A stretch of DNA of 64,000 nt from Theobroma cacao. Taxonomy: Eukaryota > Streptophyta > Magnoliopsida > Malvales > Malvaceae. The stretch spans positions 7,888,580 to 7,952,579 of the forward strand of contig NC_030857.1 in assembly GCF_000208745.1 (NCBI RefSeq), read 5' to 3'. Positions within the stretch are counted from its first letter, which is position 1; each line of letters opens with the position of its first letter. The notes below the pieces were generated by a model. It saw only the letters and a program-made list of their open reading frames with translations, had not been told where the DNA came from and made no database searches. The position numbers were made by a program, and so were the translations under genes. This document shows positions 1 to 11,070 of this stretch, piece by piece.

Positions 1-742
1 CATGAGTTTATTTTCTGCTTGGATGTTACACCAATGAAAAATGACTGAAATACATAGAACACCAAAAAAGTTTGTTTGAACAGGAAGCAAACTAAAGCAT
101 TAAACTGCTGCAAAGGAACTGATTGTCAGGACAAGCAAGATGCATGTTCGATGCAAGAAGGGTAAAACCAAACTTTTTAGAAACTTTAAAATTAATCAGA
201 AAAAGAAGATGGCAAATTGATGTGGCAAAGGTGCATAACCAATAAAATCTTCCATTTAATAAACTATAATCCTTAGTTCATGCTTAACCAATAAAACCTT
301 CCATTTAATAAACTGTAATCCTTAGTTCCTACTCTCCCTTTAATGCATATCTGGCAATTTGTGTGCCTTGACACTTTGCTTACAAATTTAGCGGTGCCCA
401 AATTTTACATGGAATATGCAAGTCTCTAATTGAAGAAGTCAGCTTATATGAACTTCAATTTTCTTTTGTTTGCCTTGAAAATTCAACAAACATAACAAGT
501 TGATCAATGATACGAGGAAAATAACTCTCCTTTTTTAATTTTAAATAACAAGCTATTTTCTTTTTATTTACTGTTGGTTGTATTTCTTCATATTGATGAA
601 ACGAGAAGAAGTCATGAGATTGATGAATAACAATGTCTGCTTTTTGCATTGACAAGTCCTTAGGACAACAAACAAAAACTATTCTGTTTCTGATGAGAAA
701 CATCCACTTTCTTGTCATCTAAGATGCGTATAATAAATGCAG

Positions 743-1069
743 GGTTTGAGTCTGGAGCTCTGTGCAAAGGATAGAGTTGGTTTGTTGTCTGAAGTAACGA
801 GGATTCTCCGAGAGAATGGATTGTCGGTTAGAAGAGCAGGGGTGTCAACAGTTGGGGAGCAAGCAGTGAACGTTTTCTATGTGAGGGATGCTTATGGGAA
901 TCCAGTAGATACAAAGACGATTGAAGCGCTTCGCAAAGAAATCGGACACACAATGATGCTTAATGTAAAGAAGGATCCAGCCAGTGCCAAAGCACCTGAG
1001 GCTGAGACCAGTGGATGGGCCAAAACAAGCTTCTTTTTTGGGAACTTGCTGGAAAAGTTCTTGGCTTGA
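743..1069 (+). CDS. ACR3: ACT-domain-repeat protein ACR3-like, last coding exon (partial gene)
   Basis: This is the C-terminal exon; the rest of the gene lies left of the window. The exon opens after an AG acceptor at 741-742 in phase 0 with GLSLELCAKDRVGLLSEV and stops with TGA at 1067-1069, giving about 108 residues. Residues 1-70 form the last ACT domain, with the typical DRxGLLSEVTRILRENGL core and the NVFYVRDAYGNPVD strand. The tail ends GWAKTSFFFGNLLEKFLA, which I recall as characteristic of ACR3 rather than ACR4 or ACR8. Plant ACR proteins carry four ACT repeats and are thought to sense amino acids or related small ligands, without a known catalytic domain; that role is family knowledge, not visible here. 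The ATG inside the acceptor (737) is not a start codon. The 3' UTR probably runs to about 1300. Confidence 0.88.
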   Translation, partial: GLSLELCAKDRVGLLSEVTRILRENGLSVRRAGVSTVGEQAVNVFYVRDAYGNPVDTKTIEALRKEIGHTMMLNVKKDPASAKAPEAETSGWAKTSFFFGNLLEKFLA

Positions 1070-2330
1070 GAAAAAAACAAAGGAAGTAGTTATTTATGTT
1101 CATGTATGGCTGTAACACAAACTCTGTACCGTATAGGATAATGCAAGCTGTTGCATACCAACTATGGGAAGGACTTGTTATCCCTGCTTTGTTTAAAAAT
1201 AAAAGCTTGCAAATTGTGAAGATTGGACTTTGGAAATTAAGTGCCTCTTTGCTTTTCTTTTTATCTTATTTTGCGTCTTTTGGCAGCTTAATTTTCCTAT
1301 ACGCATAGTTTATTTACCATGGACACACCAAGAAATTGACTTTGAATGCTTCCTTGCTTGGTTTGATGGCTTTATCATACATTTGACTTGGAATGGAATT
1401 TGCAAGGCACAAGAAACAAATAATAAGAGAAAAGTTTACTTGCAATTGAATTTATTCCATATATTATTTTGTGTTAAAATCGGGTGAGGAACAGCTGTTG
1501 AATTTAATCGAATTGAAGAAAATCCCAGTCTATGTGGCCATGAATGGAAATAACGTCCCATTAAAGAAGTTAACTACTATATTAATATTCTTATTAGAAA
1601 TTGGGGAGACCTTGGTAATTACAACATCTAAAGGAATGTTCACAGCATCGTTTTCCTGTTGTCCGGTTTATCGGAAGTGGTCTGGTCTTGTCAATAATAT
1701 CATCAAACTTTCCAAACTGTTCCCACAATTAATTATTTTCAGTTAAAAGACAACATAGAATAATCCACATGATAAATGTATTAGCTGTCATAATTCTGGC
1801 TTTCTTTTGAGCAAAGATTCAGTCTGTTGAATAAACTAAGCATACAAATGAAAGAATTCATTCCTTGTATCAATAAATAAATAAATACAAACAAACAAAC
1901 AAAAGCTAGTAATCTCTTATATTTTAATTTAAAGATTGAAACAATTTCCTAACGATTAATTCAATTATCATTAAAAGCACGCATAATCATATACAACCGG
2001 AAAAGCAAGGTTCCTCTCATTAGACTAATTATCAACATTTGAAAGCAACGTTGGTGTGACAGATAATAATAAAAAAGATAGCTATAGGCGACAAGATAGG
2101 GAGGAGTAGAACCTACATTATCATAGCATAGGCATCTATTATATGCACACCTATTGGCATTATTAAACTTACTCAATAATGGACCAAGTCTGCTCAAAAT
2201 ACCAAAAATTCATCAATGCTTGAAGTTAAGGCCTGCAAGCTCAGGTCTATAATCTTATTTTATTTTTAAGGGAATTTATTGTAATATGTTCGAAGTTCAC
2301 ATTCAGAATTTGTGGAGATTCATTATAATC
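1070..2330. other. ACR3 3' UTR and intergenic spacer
   Basis: No convincing coding region. Short open frames here are not recognisable. A simple-sequence tract lies at about 1872-1903, an AAAT run followed by an ACAA run. The end of the ACR3 transcript falls somewhere in the first few hundred bases. Confidence 0.5.
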
Positions 2331-2677
2331 AGAGGCGAAAGGGAAGCAGATTTGAAATCTTTAATTAAGATCTACGCGGCGTTTAGACTTGTGTATAGAA
2401 AAACCAAGCAAGTTTAACCTTAAATATTTACCAATAATGTAGAAGTGAAAATAACTAATTTTGAAGAAAAGATTTTAGTAGAAAAATAATTATATTATTT
2501 TCAAGAGAAAAATAAATACCTAAGATTCTAAGTAAATGACCAAAATTGTTAGAATAGTTGAATATGACTATTTGGCAATTTGACTCTATTGGCTTTTCCT
2601 AATGCATAAGGGTGCTATTTATAATATCACTTTTCCCAATCATAAAAAAAATCATATTTTTTATTGTCTTTTAAATA

Positions 2678-2893
2678 TGTTATTTAGGAAGAGAAAACTC
2701 CACACATTTCATTCATAATACATCATCTATATATACAACCTAAACATCTCTAAAATAGGAAAAGAATAAAGAAAATAAAGAACATAAAATCCCTATAATT
2801 ATGATGATTCTCAATCCCTATAATCGTGGTGATTTCTAATTCCTATAATTATGTTTATTAATAAAAATATATACACATTCCTATTCTATAACA
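2678..2893 (-). repeat. 3' LTR of the copia element
   Basis: Begins tgttatttagg and ends ctataaca on the plus strand, a perfect TG...CA terminus pair with a short inverted repeat (tgtta/taaca). Matched by 7238-7452. Confidence 0.9.
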
Positions 2894-2899
2894 CTCCCC

Positions 2900-5557
2900 T
2901 CAAGCTAGAGCATAGATGTTAATAATGCCCAGCTTGCTACGAATATAAACAACTCGAGGTCCATTCAACGCTTTTGTGAAGATATCTCCTAGTTGGTCTT
3001 CAGTTTTAACATATCTTGTAGAGATGAACTTCTGTTGAATCTTTTCACGAACAAAATGGCAATCAATTTTAATACGCTTAGTTCGTTCATGAAACACAAG
3101 ATTTAAGGCAATATGGAGAGCAACTTGATTATCACACCACAGCTTTGCCAGCAAAAAAGACTTAAGACCAGCTTCACTTAATAGTTGATACATCCATACT
3201 ACCTCACACACAGTTTGCGCCATAGCTCTGTATTTCGATTCTGCACTAGATCGAGATACTACATTTTGCTTCTTACTTTTCCATGAGAGCAGATTTCCTC
3301 TAACAAAAACACAATATCCCGTAGTGGATCTCTTATCACTCTTGGAACTTGCCCAATGTGCATCTGAAAAACATTCAATATTAGTGTGTCCATGATTTTC
3401 ATAAAATAGACCACATCTTGAAGCCTCCTTCAAATAACATAAGATTTGTTCCAAAGCTGCCCAATGGTTGATTGTTGGAGCAGACATAAATTGACTTACA
3501 ACACTAACAGAGTATGCAATATCAAGAAGGGTCACTATAAGATAATTCAATTTTCCAACCAGCTTTCTATACTTTTCAGGGTCTTCAAACAATTCACCAT
3601 CTTCTTTTGTGAGTTACAAATTAAAAGTCATTGGCGCATTACATGGCTTAGCACCCAATTTTCCTATCTCAGTCAACAAGTCAAGAACACATTTTCTTTG
3701 AGACAAGAATATTTTTTTCTTACTCCTTGTCACCTCAACACCCAAAAAATACTTCAACAACCCCAAATCTTTTATCTGAAACTGGGCATGAAGAAAGGAT
3801 TTGAGAGATGAAATATTTGCAATGTCACTCCTAATAATGACAATATCATCAACATACACTACTAGTAAGATTATGCCTACCTCACACTGTTTATAAAACA
3901 CTGAGTGATCACACTTACTCTTCTTCATCCCAAACTCCTGAACTGCCTCACTGAATTTGCCAAACCAAGCATGAAGGCTTTGTTTCAGGCCATACAAGGA
4001 TTTTCGAAGATGACAGACTTTCCTATACTCCCCCTGAGCAACAAACCCAGGTGGTTGCTCCATATACACTTCCTCTTGGAGGTCACCATGTAAAAAAGCA
4101 TTCTTGATATCTAATTGATGTAAAGGTCAATCATAAGTAGCCACCATAGAGATGAATAAACGAATATAGGTAAGTTTAGCTATTGGAGAGAAAGTATTAG
4201 AATAATCAACACCACAAGTCTGGGCATATCCTTTAGCAACAAGACGGGCTTTAAGGCAAGCCATTGATCCATCAAGATTTACCTTTACAGCAAACACCCA
4301 TTTGCACCCAATAGCTTTCTTCCCAACTGGCAAATCTACCAAATCCCAAGTACCATTACCATCTAAAGCCACCATCTCCTCTACCATAGCAGCACGCCAG
4401 CCAGGATGGGACAAGGCTTCATGAACAGTTTTAAGAATTGAAACAGAATCCAAGGATGCAACAAACGAACTAGAAGAAGAAGACAAGTGATCAAGAAACA
4501 AAAGATGAAATAAGGTAAGTACATTGATGTTTACCTTTGCGAAAAGTATTGGGGAGATGGAGACTAAGATCATGATCATTGGAGACTGGATCTGACGAAA
4601 AAGGTACTGGTAAAGGGCATGTGGTCTGAGCCTCTAGTAATCTAGAATAGACATGGATAATAAGTGGCCAAGCAAGTGCAGGATCAGGTGTAAAAATATC
4701 TATGGTACTGACAGGATGGGTTACAATATAAACTAGTAGATCATCTTCTTCCCCCTGACTATCATAACTAGAAAATGAAGAAAAGAACGGAGTATTTTCA
4801 AGGAAAGTGACATCTGCGGAGATAAGATATCAGTTCAGAGTAAGAGAATAACATCTGTAACCTTTCTAAAGACAAGAATACCTAAGGAAAACATACTTGA
4901 AAGATTTTAGATCTAATTTGGTGACCTAGGGACAAACATCATGAACAAAACATGTATTACCAAATATCCAAAGTTCAATAGGAAATAAAGACTTGGAAGG
5001 AAAGAGGACAGCATAGGGAATATCACCATGAAGGATAGAGGAAGGCATCCGATTAATCAAAAAACAAGTTGTGGAGACAACATCAGCCCAAAACTATTTA
5101 GGAACTTTCATTTGAAAAAGAAGTGCTCAGGCTACCTCAAGGAGATGTCTATTTTTTCTCTTGGCAACTCCATTTTGAGAGGGTGTATCAATACAAGAAG
5201 ATTGATGGAGAATGCCATTTTGAATCATATAGGACTAAAATTTATCAAAAAATATTCTTTGGCATTATCACTTCGCAATGTGCACATAGAAACATTAAAT
5301 TGTGTTTTTATTTTAGCACAAAATGCACAAAAAATAGAGAATAACTCAGAATGATTTTTCATTAAGTATAGCCAAGTGACATGAGAATAGTCATCAATAA
5401 AAGTAACAAAATATTTGAAACCAGATTTAGACACAATAGGACAAGGACCCCAAACATCATAATGGACTAACTTAAAAGGGGACATAACCCATTTATTGAC
5501 TCTAGACACTGAAGGGAGACGATGATGTTTGGCAAACTGACATGACTCATAATCCAA
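2900..5557 (-). pseudogene. copia pol remnant: integrase, reverse transcriptase, RNase H
   Basis: The integrase core is at 5557-5225, with the HHRLPS GAG-pre/integrase linker, HYDVWGP and FVTFIDDYSH. Reverse transcriptase spans about 4570-3614, with the KARLVAKGYAQ entry motif, KSLYGLKQ and the catalytic YVDD in LLVVYVDDIVII near 3860. RNase H follows at 3592-2900, with RSSAESKYRAMA and the DNQVA block. The three parts lie in different frames, separated by stops and frameshifts; the integrase C-terminal region between 5225 and 4580 is heavily eroded. These are the ordinary polyprotein parts of a plant copia element, no longer translatable as one product. Confidence 0.88.
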
Positions 5558-5985
5558 CGAAGATACATTTTGAAATTAAGGACATAATTTTTTTAAGGAA
5601 GATAGAAAATGATGTCCCAACTGACAACGCACCTCAAAAGGGGTCAATACACTTGAACAAGCAATGGATCTCGACACCTATGTGTCAAGGTAGTAGAGAC
5701 CTCCAGACTCATGACCTCTACCAATAATCCGTTTCGTCGTAAGATCTTGAAATAGACAAAAATCGAGAAAGAATGAGATACAACAATTCAAGGCACGAGT
5801 GAGTTTACCAACAAAGATTAGATTAAAAGAAAACTTAGGTCAATTTAAGACATTGGACAATGAAATTGATGAGGTCGGATTAATAGTTCAAGAACCAATA
5901 ATACAATAGGTTGATCCATCTGCTAAAGTAACATTAGAGGAGGTTGTATGTGATTGGAAAGTGGAAAATAGATTCGAATTACCTG

Positions 5986-6834
5986 TCATATAATCTGAGG
6001 CACCGAATCAATGACCCATTTGGATGATGAGGAAATAAGACATGTAGTGGAGTTACCTGACTCAACGACAGCTGTGATATGAGAAGTTGTGGAATTTAAT
6101 GATTCCTGGTACTGAAAGAATTGAGCAAACTCATCTGCAGAAACTAAAATAGTCTTATCAGAAAATGAAGTATTAAAAGCTGCAACATTTGCTGATTGAG
6201 CTCGCTGAGACTTATTTTGGAGTTTCTTACAAAAACACTTTGTATGGCTTGACTCATGATAATAATAGCACACAATTTCTCTTGACTCTTGACTATGACT
6301 ATCAATATCTCAGTTACGATTGCCCGTTCCCCTTCCTCGGTTGCCACTTCTATTATTCTGATGACTTATAAAAGCACTGTTATTAGCCTGAGCCAATGTG
6401 AAGCTAGAGTTTTTTGTATGAAGTACTCTCGTAAAGGTGTCATGCAAAGAGAAAATCTCGAAACCAGAAAAAATATGAGATTTGACAGTCTCGAGCTCTA
6501 AAGGGAAACCTACAATAAAACTCATAACCGCCATTTGCTCCCGTTGAGCCTACTAAACTTTCACATCAGGACTAAAAGGCAATAGAACATTAAGCTCTTC
6601 ATAAATTCTTTTAAAAATCATAAAATAGGCTATGAGATATCTATCTTATTTCTCTGCATGATAAAATGCTTTACATACCTCACAAATACGAGAGATATTC
6701 CCTTTACCAAAATATAAAAAATCTAAATAATCCATCAACTCTTTAACAAACTCACAATGATTAGTCAGGTTAATAATTTCACCATTAATAGAATTCTGAA
6801 TCTGTAGAAACAATCGTGCGTCTTCCCTCATCCA
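5986..6834 (-). pseudogene. copia gag remnant (UBN2-type capsid and zinc knuckle)
   Basis: The capsid part is read at 6831-6646 (EDARLFLQIQNSINGE, VKELMDYLDFLYFGKG) and continues at 6534-6310 in another frame (MAVMSFIVGFPLELETVKS). The nucleocapsid follows near 6273, where the zinc knuckle reads CYYYHESSHTKCFC: the second cysteine of the CX2C pair is tyrosine and the usual GH glycine is serine, so the knuckle is broken. A KWVIDS protease-start motif is near 6010. Several stops separate the pieces. Confidence 0.8.
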
Positions 6835-7226
6835 GGTTTGCCTTGTATTGTCAATGGGAGGATTATTAGTAATATGATCATCTTTATCAATACTTCTTAA
6901 ATAGACCTAAACTGTCTTGCTCCAATATAAATAATTGAAACCATTAAGTTTATGCTCTATGATCTTTGTCATCACAAGAATCACATCAGCCACTATCATT
7001 GATTTTTCCTCTGGCATAGACTCTATCATTTTGAAAACCCAATAACAAAACCCAACAAAAATACCAAACTATCTTGTTGAAACCTTCCGACGTGAAGACC
7101 AAAAGAAAAGACTGGATTGAATCTTTGACAGATGGCCGGTGTGTGGAACAGAACCAAAAACTAAAAGCGGTGTGTAAAAGAGAAACTAAGAACTCTGTTT
7201 CAAAGGAAACAGATATGCCAAAACAA

Positions 7227-7237
7227 CTTTGATACCA
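7227..7237 (-). other. Primer-binding site of the copia element
   Basis: The minus-strand read is TGGTATCAAAG directly after the 5' LTR, one mismatch from the initiator-Met tRNA complement TGGTATCAGAG. Confidence 0.8.
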
Positions 7238-7452
7238 TGTTATTTAGGAAGAAAAAACTCCACACTTTTCATTCATAATACATCATTTATATATACAGCC
7301 TAAACATCTCTAAAATAGGAAAAGAATAAAGAAAATAAAGAAAATAAAATCCTATAATCATGATGATTCTCAATCCTTATAATCATAGTGATTTCTAATT
7401 CCTATAATTACATTTATTAATAAAAGAATATACACATTCCTATTTTATAATT
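7238..7452 (-). repeat. 5' LTR of the copia element
   Basis: Begins tgttatttagg on the plus strand like the other LTR; its far end is ataatt rather than ataaca. Scattered point differences from the 3' LTR indicate time since insertion. Confidence 0.88.
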
Positions 7453-7894
7453 AAATAAAATAAATGTTATATCCCTAGAAAAAACACCTCTAATCTAAAG
7501 TCTTAGTGCAAGTAGAATAAAACAATATGTAGATATCTATACACAATAATTCTAGCCTTAATCACACTCCTTCTATGTGACTAGTCTTCTTATAGTTAGG
7601 CTCTTTATGTAAATCTTCCTTGCGTACGACCTTCTTATGTTCAGCTCACAATCCTGTGAGATTAGGTGACACAACGTATCTATGGCCTAATGAAGTGTAA
7701 TCCTCAGGTCTACACGTTGGTAGGGCATTTGGAAACCTTTAATCGATGGTGGCCCAATTCTTGTTGTCAATGGGTCCCTAAGTGATGTCACCCTACGCCC
7801 AATATGTGCCCATGGGCATTGTGCAGCACAAATGTGTGCTACTGGTTAAAGCCTTCCATTGAGCTGGACTATCACGAGATTACAAACCATGACA

Positions 7895-8970
7895 TTCTCC
7901 CACACTCGATCTAGGCAACGCCCTTATTGCCTTGTCGACTTTCTCTACCACAAGTCTTCAATGGGCTCCCCACAAGTGTCATGGGTTTGTTTGAGGCAAC
8001 TTCCCATTGGTTGTCTCGAGAACACTTCCAAGTTGGGATGTGTTCTATTATGTGTCCTTATTGCCTTATGCGGTTGGCCTGTGACGTCCAAATACACAGC
8101 TCTCATGTGCACAATGCCTCCATTTATAGCACACATAAGACACAAGGGGTTTGAACTTGAGACTTGAGCCATTAATCCAGTGTCAAGGCTCTGTTGTTCA
8201 AATTGTCTAGTCTGGAAGTCACGTTGTGTGGTTTCTTGGTATTTGTCAGCTACATGTGCAACTTTCTGTTTGAGACTTTTAACAACCTTTGTTAATTGCC
8301 ATTGCTGCTACTACATTGCTACCATCAGTTCATCTAGCCTCATATTACGGCGAATTAAGTTATTCACTGTGTTGTGCCATTCCTTGCGAAGCTAATCATT
8401 ATTGGACTCCAGCTTATCGATGTTGTCTTCAACATATTCGAAGTTGCTCCACACCTTGTGGTTGATAATCATCTCAAGGCGAGATACACAATTATCCAGT
8501 GCTTGCAAAATGTCTTTAGATTCGTAACTCTAGGCGATATGTATGTGTCTAGTTTCCATGATTCCAATGCTCATACTATCTTGAACTAAGGTGTTCAAGC
8601 GTGACATGGTCTGGTTACCAATTGATGTCGTCTCTTTTTCAAAACTCTTCTTTCTTGTACTAACTTTCCTGATGACTTTGATTCAAAATAAATTTCCATT
8701 TCCTTATTGGCACTTTAAGGTTTGGAATTTTACCTTAAATCGACTTTCTTTGAAACCTAAGGTTTCCCTAAATATTCTTGGTTTTGCCAACCCTAACTTT
8801 CCTAAACACACTTGGGTTTGACTAATCTATCACTCCACTTGAATCTTTCACAGCTTTAAAACCACCTTTCCCTTGAAAAGATGACGCTCATCTTGTCAAA
8901 CCTAGCTCTGATATCACTTTTTTCTTGGAAAGACGAGGCTCTTCTTACTTAACCTAGCTCTAATATGACT
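7895..8970 (-). pseudogene. Internal-1 of the array: broken coiled-coil gag-like reading frame
   Basis: Read on the minus strand from about 8665 to 8175, this segment gives a mostly continuous, charged frame: an MSRLNTLVQDSMSI block, then LQALDNCVSRLE, then WSNFEYVEDNIDKLES and LRKEWHNTVNNLIRR. It is interrupted by stops (for example after ESNND). Internal-2 repeats the same blocks with different mutations, so the frame was probably once translated. The heptad-like, leucine- and glutamate-rich composition suggests a coiled-coil gag-like protein. No protease, integrase or RT is present, so the element needed a partner for mobility. I do not recognise the family. Confidence 0.5.
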
Positions 8971-9841
8971 TGTCACAAGCTTAAAATCTTTAGCCAAGAT
9001 CCATGCAGCGCTTAGATTTGTGTATAGAAAAACTAAGCAAGCCTAATCTTAAATATTTACGAATAATGTGGAAGTGAAAATAATTAAACTTGAAGAAAAT
9101 ACTTTAGAAAAAATAATTATATTATTCTTAAGAGAAAAACAAATACTTAATATTCTAAGCAAATAACCTAAATTGCTAAAATACTTAAATATGACTACTT
9201 AGCAATTTGAATCTATTACCTTTACCTAATGCTTAAGAGTGTTATTTATAATATAGTTTTTCTTAATCCTAAAACAATTCTACTTCTGGTTGTCTAGTAG
9301 AACTAGATTAGTTAACAAGAGATTTAAATAAAATAAATGTTCTATTCTAAGTATAACACCACTAGCTTAAAGTCTTATTGCAAGTAAAATAAAATAAGTC
9401 AAAATACCTAAGAGGTCCTTGTACTCATGCATTTTGTTCAATTTAGTCCCATACTCTAATTTGAAACAATTTAATCTCTCGATTTTGGAATTGCTCCAAT
9501 TTTGTGCATCTCCCTAATGACATCCAATTTAGTTGTTAAATAAGATGAGTCAATGTTGACATAACATATTTTCACTAACGTGGTAATGTGGGTAAATGAC
9601 ATACTGCCATGTCACCATAACATGCTGAAGTATTAGTGTCACGTCACCCTAACGTGTTGACGTGATAGTGCCACATCACTTTTCAAGTTTGGATTGTTAA
9701 CGTGGCACTACCACATCAGCATGTCAGAGTGATGTGGCATGTTAAGAAGTTGCCATATGGCATACCGATAGACTACCATGTGGCATGTTAGAATGTTGTC
9801 ACGTCACTTTCTTTTTCTTCAAAAAATTATGTGTTTTTGTT

Positions 9842-9902
9842 GGGATTCGAACCCAAGACATCTAGCAAATACACCAAAGTGCTTACTATTATACCTAAAC
9901 CA
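9842..9902 (-). repeat. tRNA-like segment in left foldback arm
   Basis: The complement shows a box-B-like GGGTTCGAATCCC (9842-9854) preceded by a box-A-like stretch with TAATAGTAAGCAC, about a tRNA length apart. It resembles a tRNA-derived sequence, not a functional tRNA: no clean acceptor stem could be drawn. Confidence 0.45.
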
Positions 9903-10165
9903 TTACTTCTAATAATTTATTACTTTTTTTTTTATTTCTTTCTTATACTTATGTTGTTTTAGAGCCATCTTACACCCTCAAAAACCCTAGCTATAAGAGA
10001 GAGAGAAAAAAAAAGATAGAGAGAGAAAAAAACGAAAAAATGAAAAAAAAATGCTTTTATAACTAGGGTTTTTGATAATATAAGAAGGTTCCAAAATGAT
10101 GTAGTTTTAGGAAAAAATAAAAAAATAAGAAAAAAAAACAAAAGTAATAAATTATTAGAAGCAAG

Positions 10166-10236
10166 GGCTTATACATCATGATAAGTACTTTGATGTATTT
10201 GTTAGAGGTCCAAGGTTCAAACCTTAATAAAAACAC
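10166..10236 (+). repeat. tRNA-like segment in right foldback arm
   Basis: Mirror copy of the left-arm segment: ATGATAAGTACTTTG followed by box-B-like GGTTCAAACC at 10214-10223. More diverged from the tRNA consensus than the left copy. Confidence 0.42.
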
Positions 10237-11070
10237 ATTATTTTGGAAAAGAAGATAATGACATGACACTACCATGTCACTTTAATATGCTGACGTGGCA
10301 ATTCTAAAGTTCAAATCTCAACAAAAGCCCATAATATTTTGGATAAAAAAATGACGTGACACTACCATGTCACTTTGACATGCTGACGTGGTAATGCAAC
10401 ATCAATAACTCGAACTCAAAAAGTGACATGGCACTGCCATGTTAAGGTGACATGGCAGTACCACATTAGCATGCCATCTACCCACGCTACCACGTCAGCG
10501 AAAATGTGCCACGTCAGTACTAACATCATCTTATTTAACGATTAAATTAGATGTCGTTAAAAAAAAGATTAAATTAGAGTAATTCTCAAAATCGAAGGAC
10601 TACATTGCTTCAAATTGGAGTACATAGACTAAATTGAACAAATGTATGAGTTTAGGGACCTTTCAGGTATTATGACCTAAAATAATATGTAGATATCTAT
10701 ACATAAGAATTTTATCCTTAATCAAACTTTTGTTATCCGGGGAGTCCTCTTGTAGTTGGGCTTTCTGTGTAAATTTTCTTTGCGTGCGACCTTCTTGTGC
10801 TTGATCCACAATCCTACGAGATTAAGTGGCATGGCGTATTTATGGCCTAATGAAGTACGGTCCAATGGCTTATGTTCCTCGGGTCTGCACGTGTGGGGGG
10901 TGTTTGGAGACCCTCAATCGATGGTGGCTCGATGTCGATTATTGATAAGCTCCCAAGTGATGTCGCCTCAAGCCTAATTTATGCCCCGAGGCATTGTATG
11001 GCACAAATGTGTGTTGCTGATCCAAGCCCTTCATCGAGCTAGACTAGTTATAAGATTGCAAACAGTGACA

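Larger units (their letters stand above)
2678..7452 (-). mobile_element. Defective Ty1/copia retrotransposon, full length with LTRs
   Basis: About 4.8 kb in minus orientation. The LTRs are 2678-2893 (3' LTR on the element strand) and 7238-7452 (5' LTR), about 215 bp each and near-identical over most of their length. The minus-strand polypurine tract GCTTGAGGGGAG abuts the 3' LTR (2894-2905), and the primer site TGGTATCAAAG for initiator-Met tRNA abuts the 5' LTR (7227-7237). The target duplication AAATA is at 2673-2677 and 7453-7457. Domain order in the direction of transcription is gag (UBN2 type), integrase, RT, RNase H, the copia order. Frames are broken by stops and shifts throughout, so it is not autonomous. 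The outer end of the 5' LTR reads ...ATAATT where ...ATAACA is expected, a terminal mutation. Confidence 0.9.
2345..7894 (-). repeat. LTR-A of the tandem array, split by the copia insertion
   Basis: Left part 2345-2677 and right part 7458-7894 together match LTR-B and LTR-C, for example the shared blocks tttagacttgtgtatagaaa and cacaatcctgtgagattagg. The interruption is exactly the copia element at 2678-7452 with its duplicated AAATA. The right end ATGACA is followed by the polypurine-like tract. Confidence 0.65.
9398..10676. mobile_element. Foldback MULE-like element, near-complete palindrome of 1.28 kb
   Basis: The left end GTCAAAATACCTAAGAGGTCC mirrors the right end, whose complement starts GTCATAATACCTGAAAGGTCC. 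The mirror symmetry continues through the whole element: arms of about 0.6 kb meet near 10030. The flanks show TAAAATAA on both sides (9390-9397 and 10678-10685), which is 8 bp exact or 9 bp with one mismatch if one base is added. Long TIRs with a 9-bp duplication point to Mutator-like elements; 8 bp alone would also fit hAT. No transposase. Arms carry repeated ACGTGGCA/TGACGTGG motifs and one tRNA-like segment each. It splits LTR-B. Confidence 0.78.
8971..11070 (-). repeat. LTR-B of the tandem array, split by a foldback MULE
   Basis: Starts TGTCACAAGC at 8971 and ends GTGACA at 11070. Removing the foldback at 9398-10676 and one copy of its target duplication leaves about 812 bp, close to LTR-C (775 bp). 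The seam restores the uninterrupted order seen in LTR-C. Confidence 0.65.

Noticed and set aside
1471..1746. 91-codon plus-strand open frame after ACR3
   Set aside because: No family resemblance, no promoter or splice context, and AT-rich random frames of this size are common here.
7859..8167. 102-codon plus-strand open frame in internal-1
   Set aside because: It is the antisense of the coiled-coil gag-like frame and the polypurine side of an LTR; the minus-strand reading is the conserved one.
9842..10236. Functional tRNA genes
   Set aside because: Box A and box B are recognisable, but acceptor stems do not pair and both copies are inverted partners inside a foldback element.
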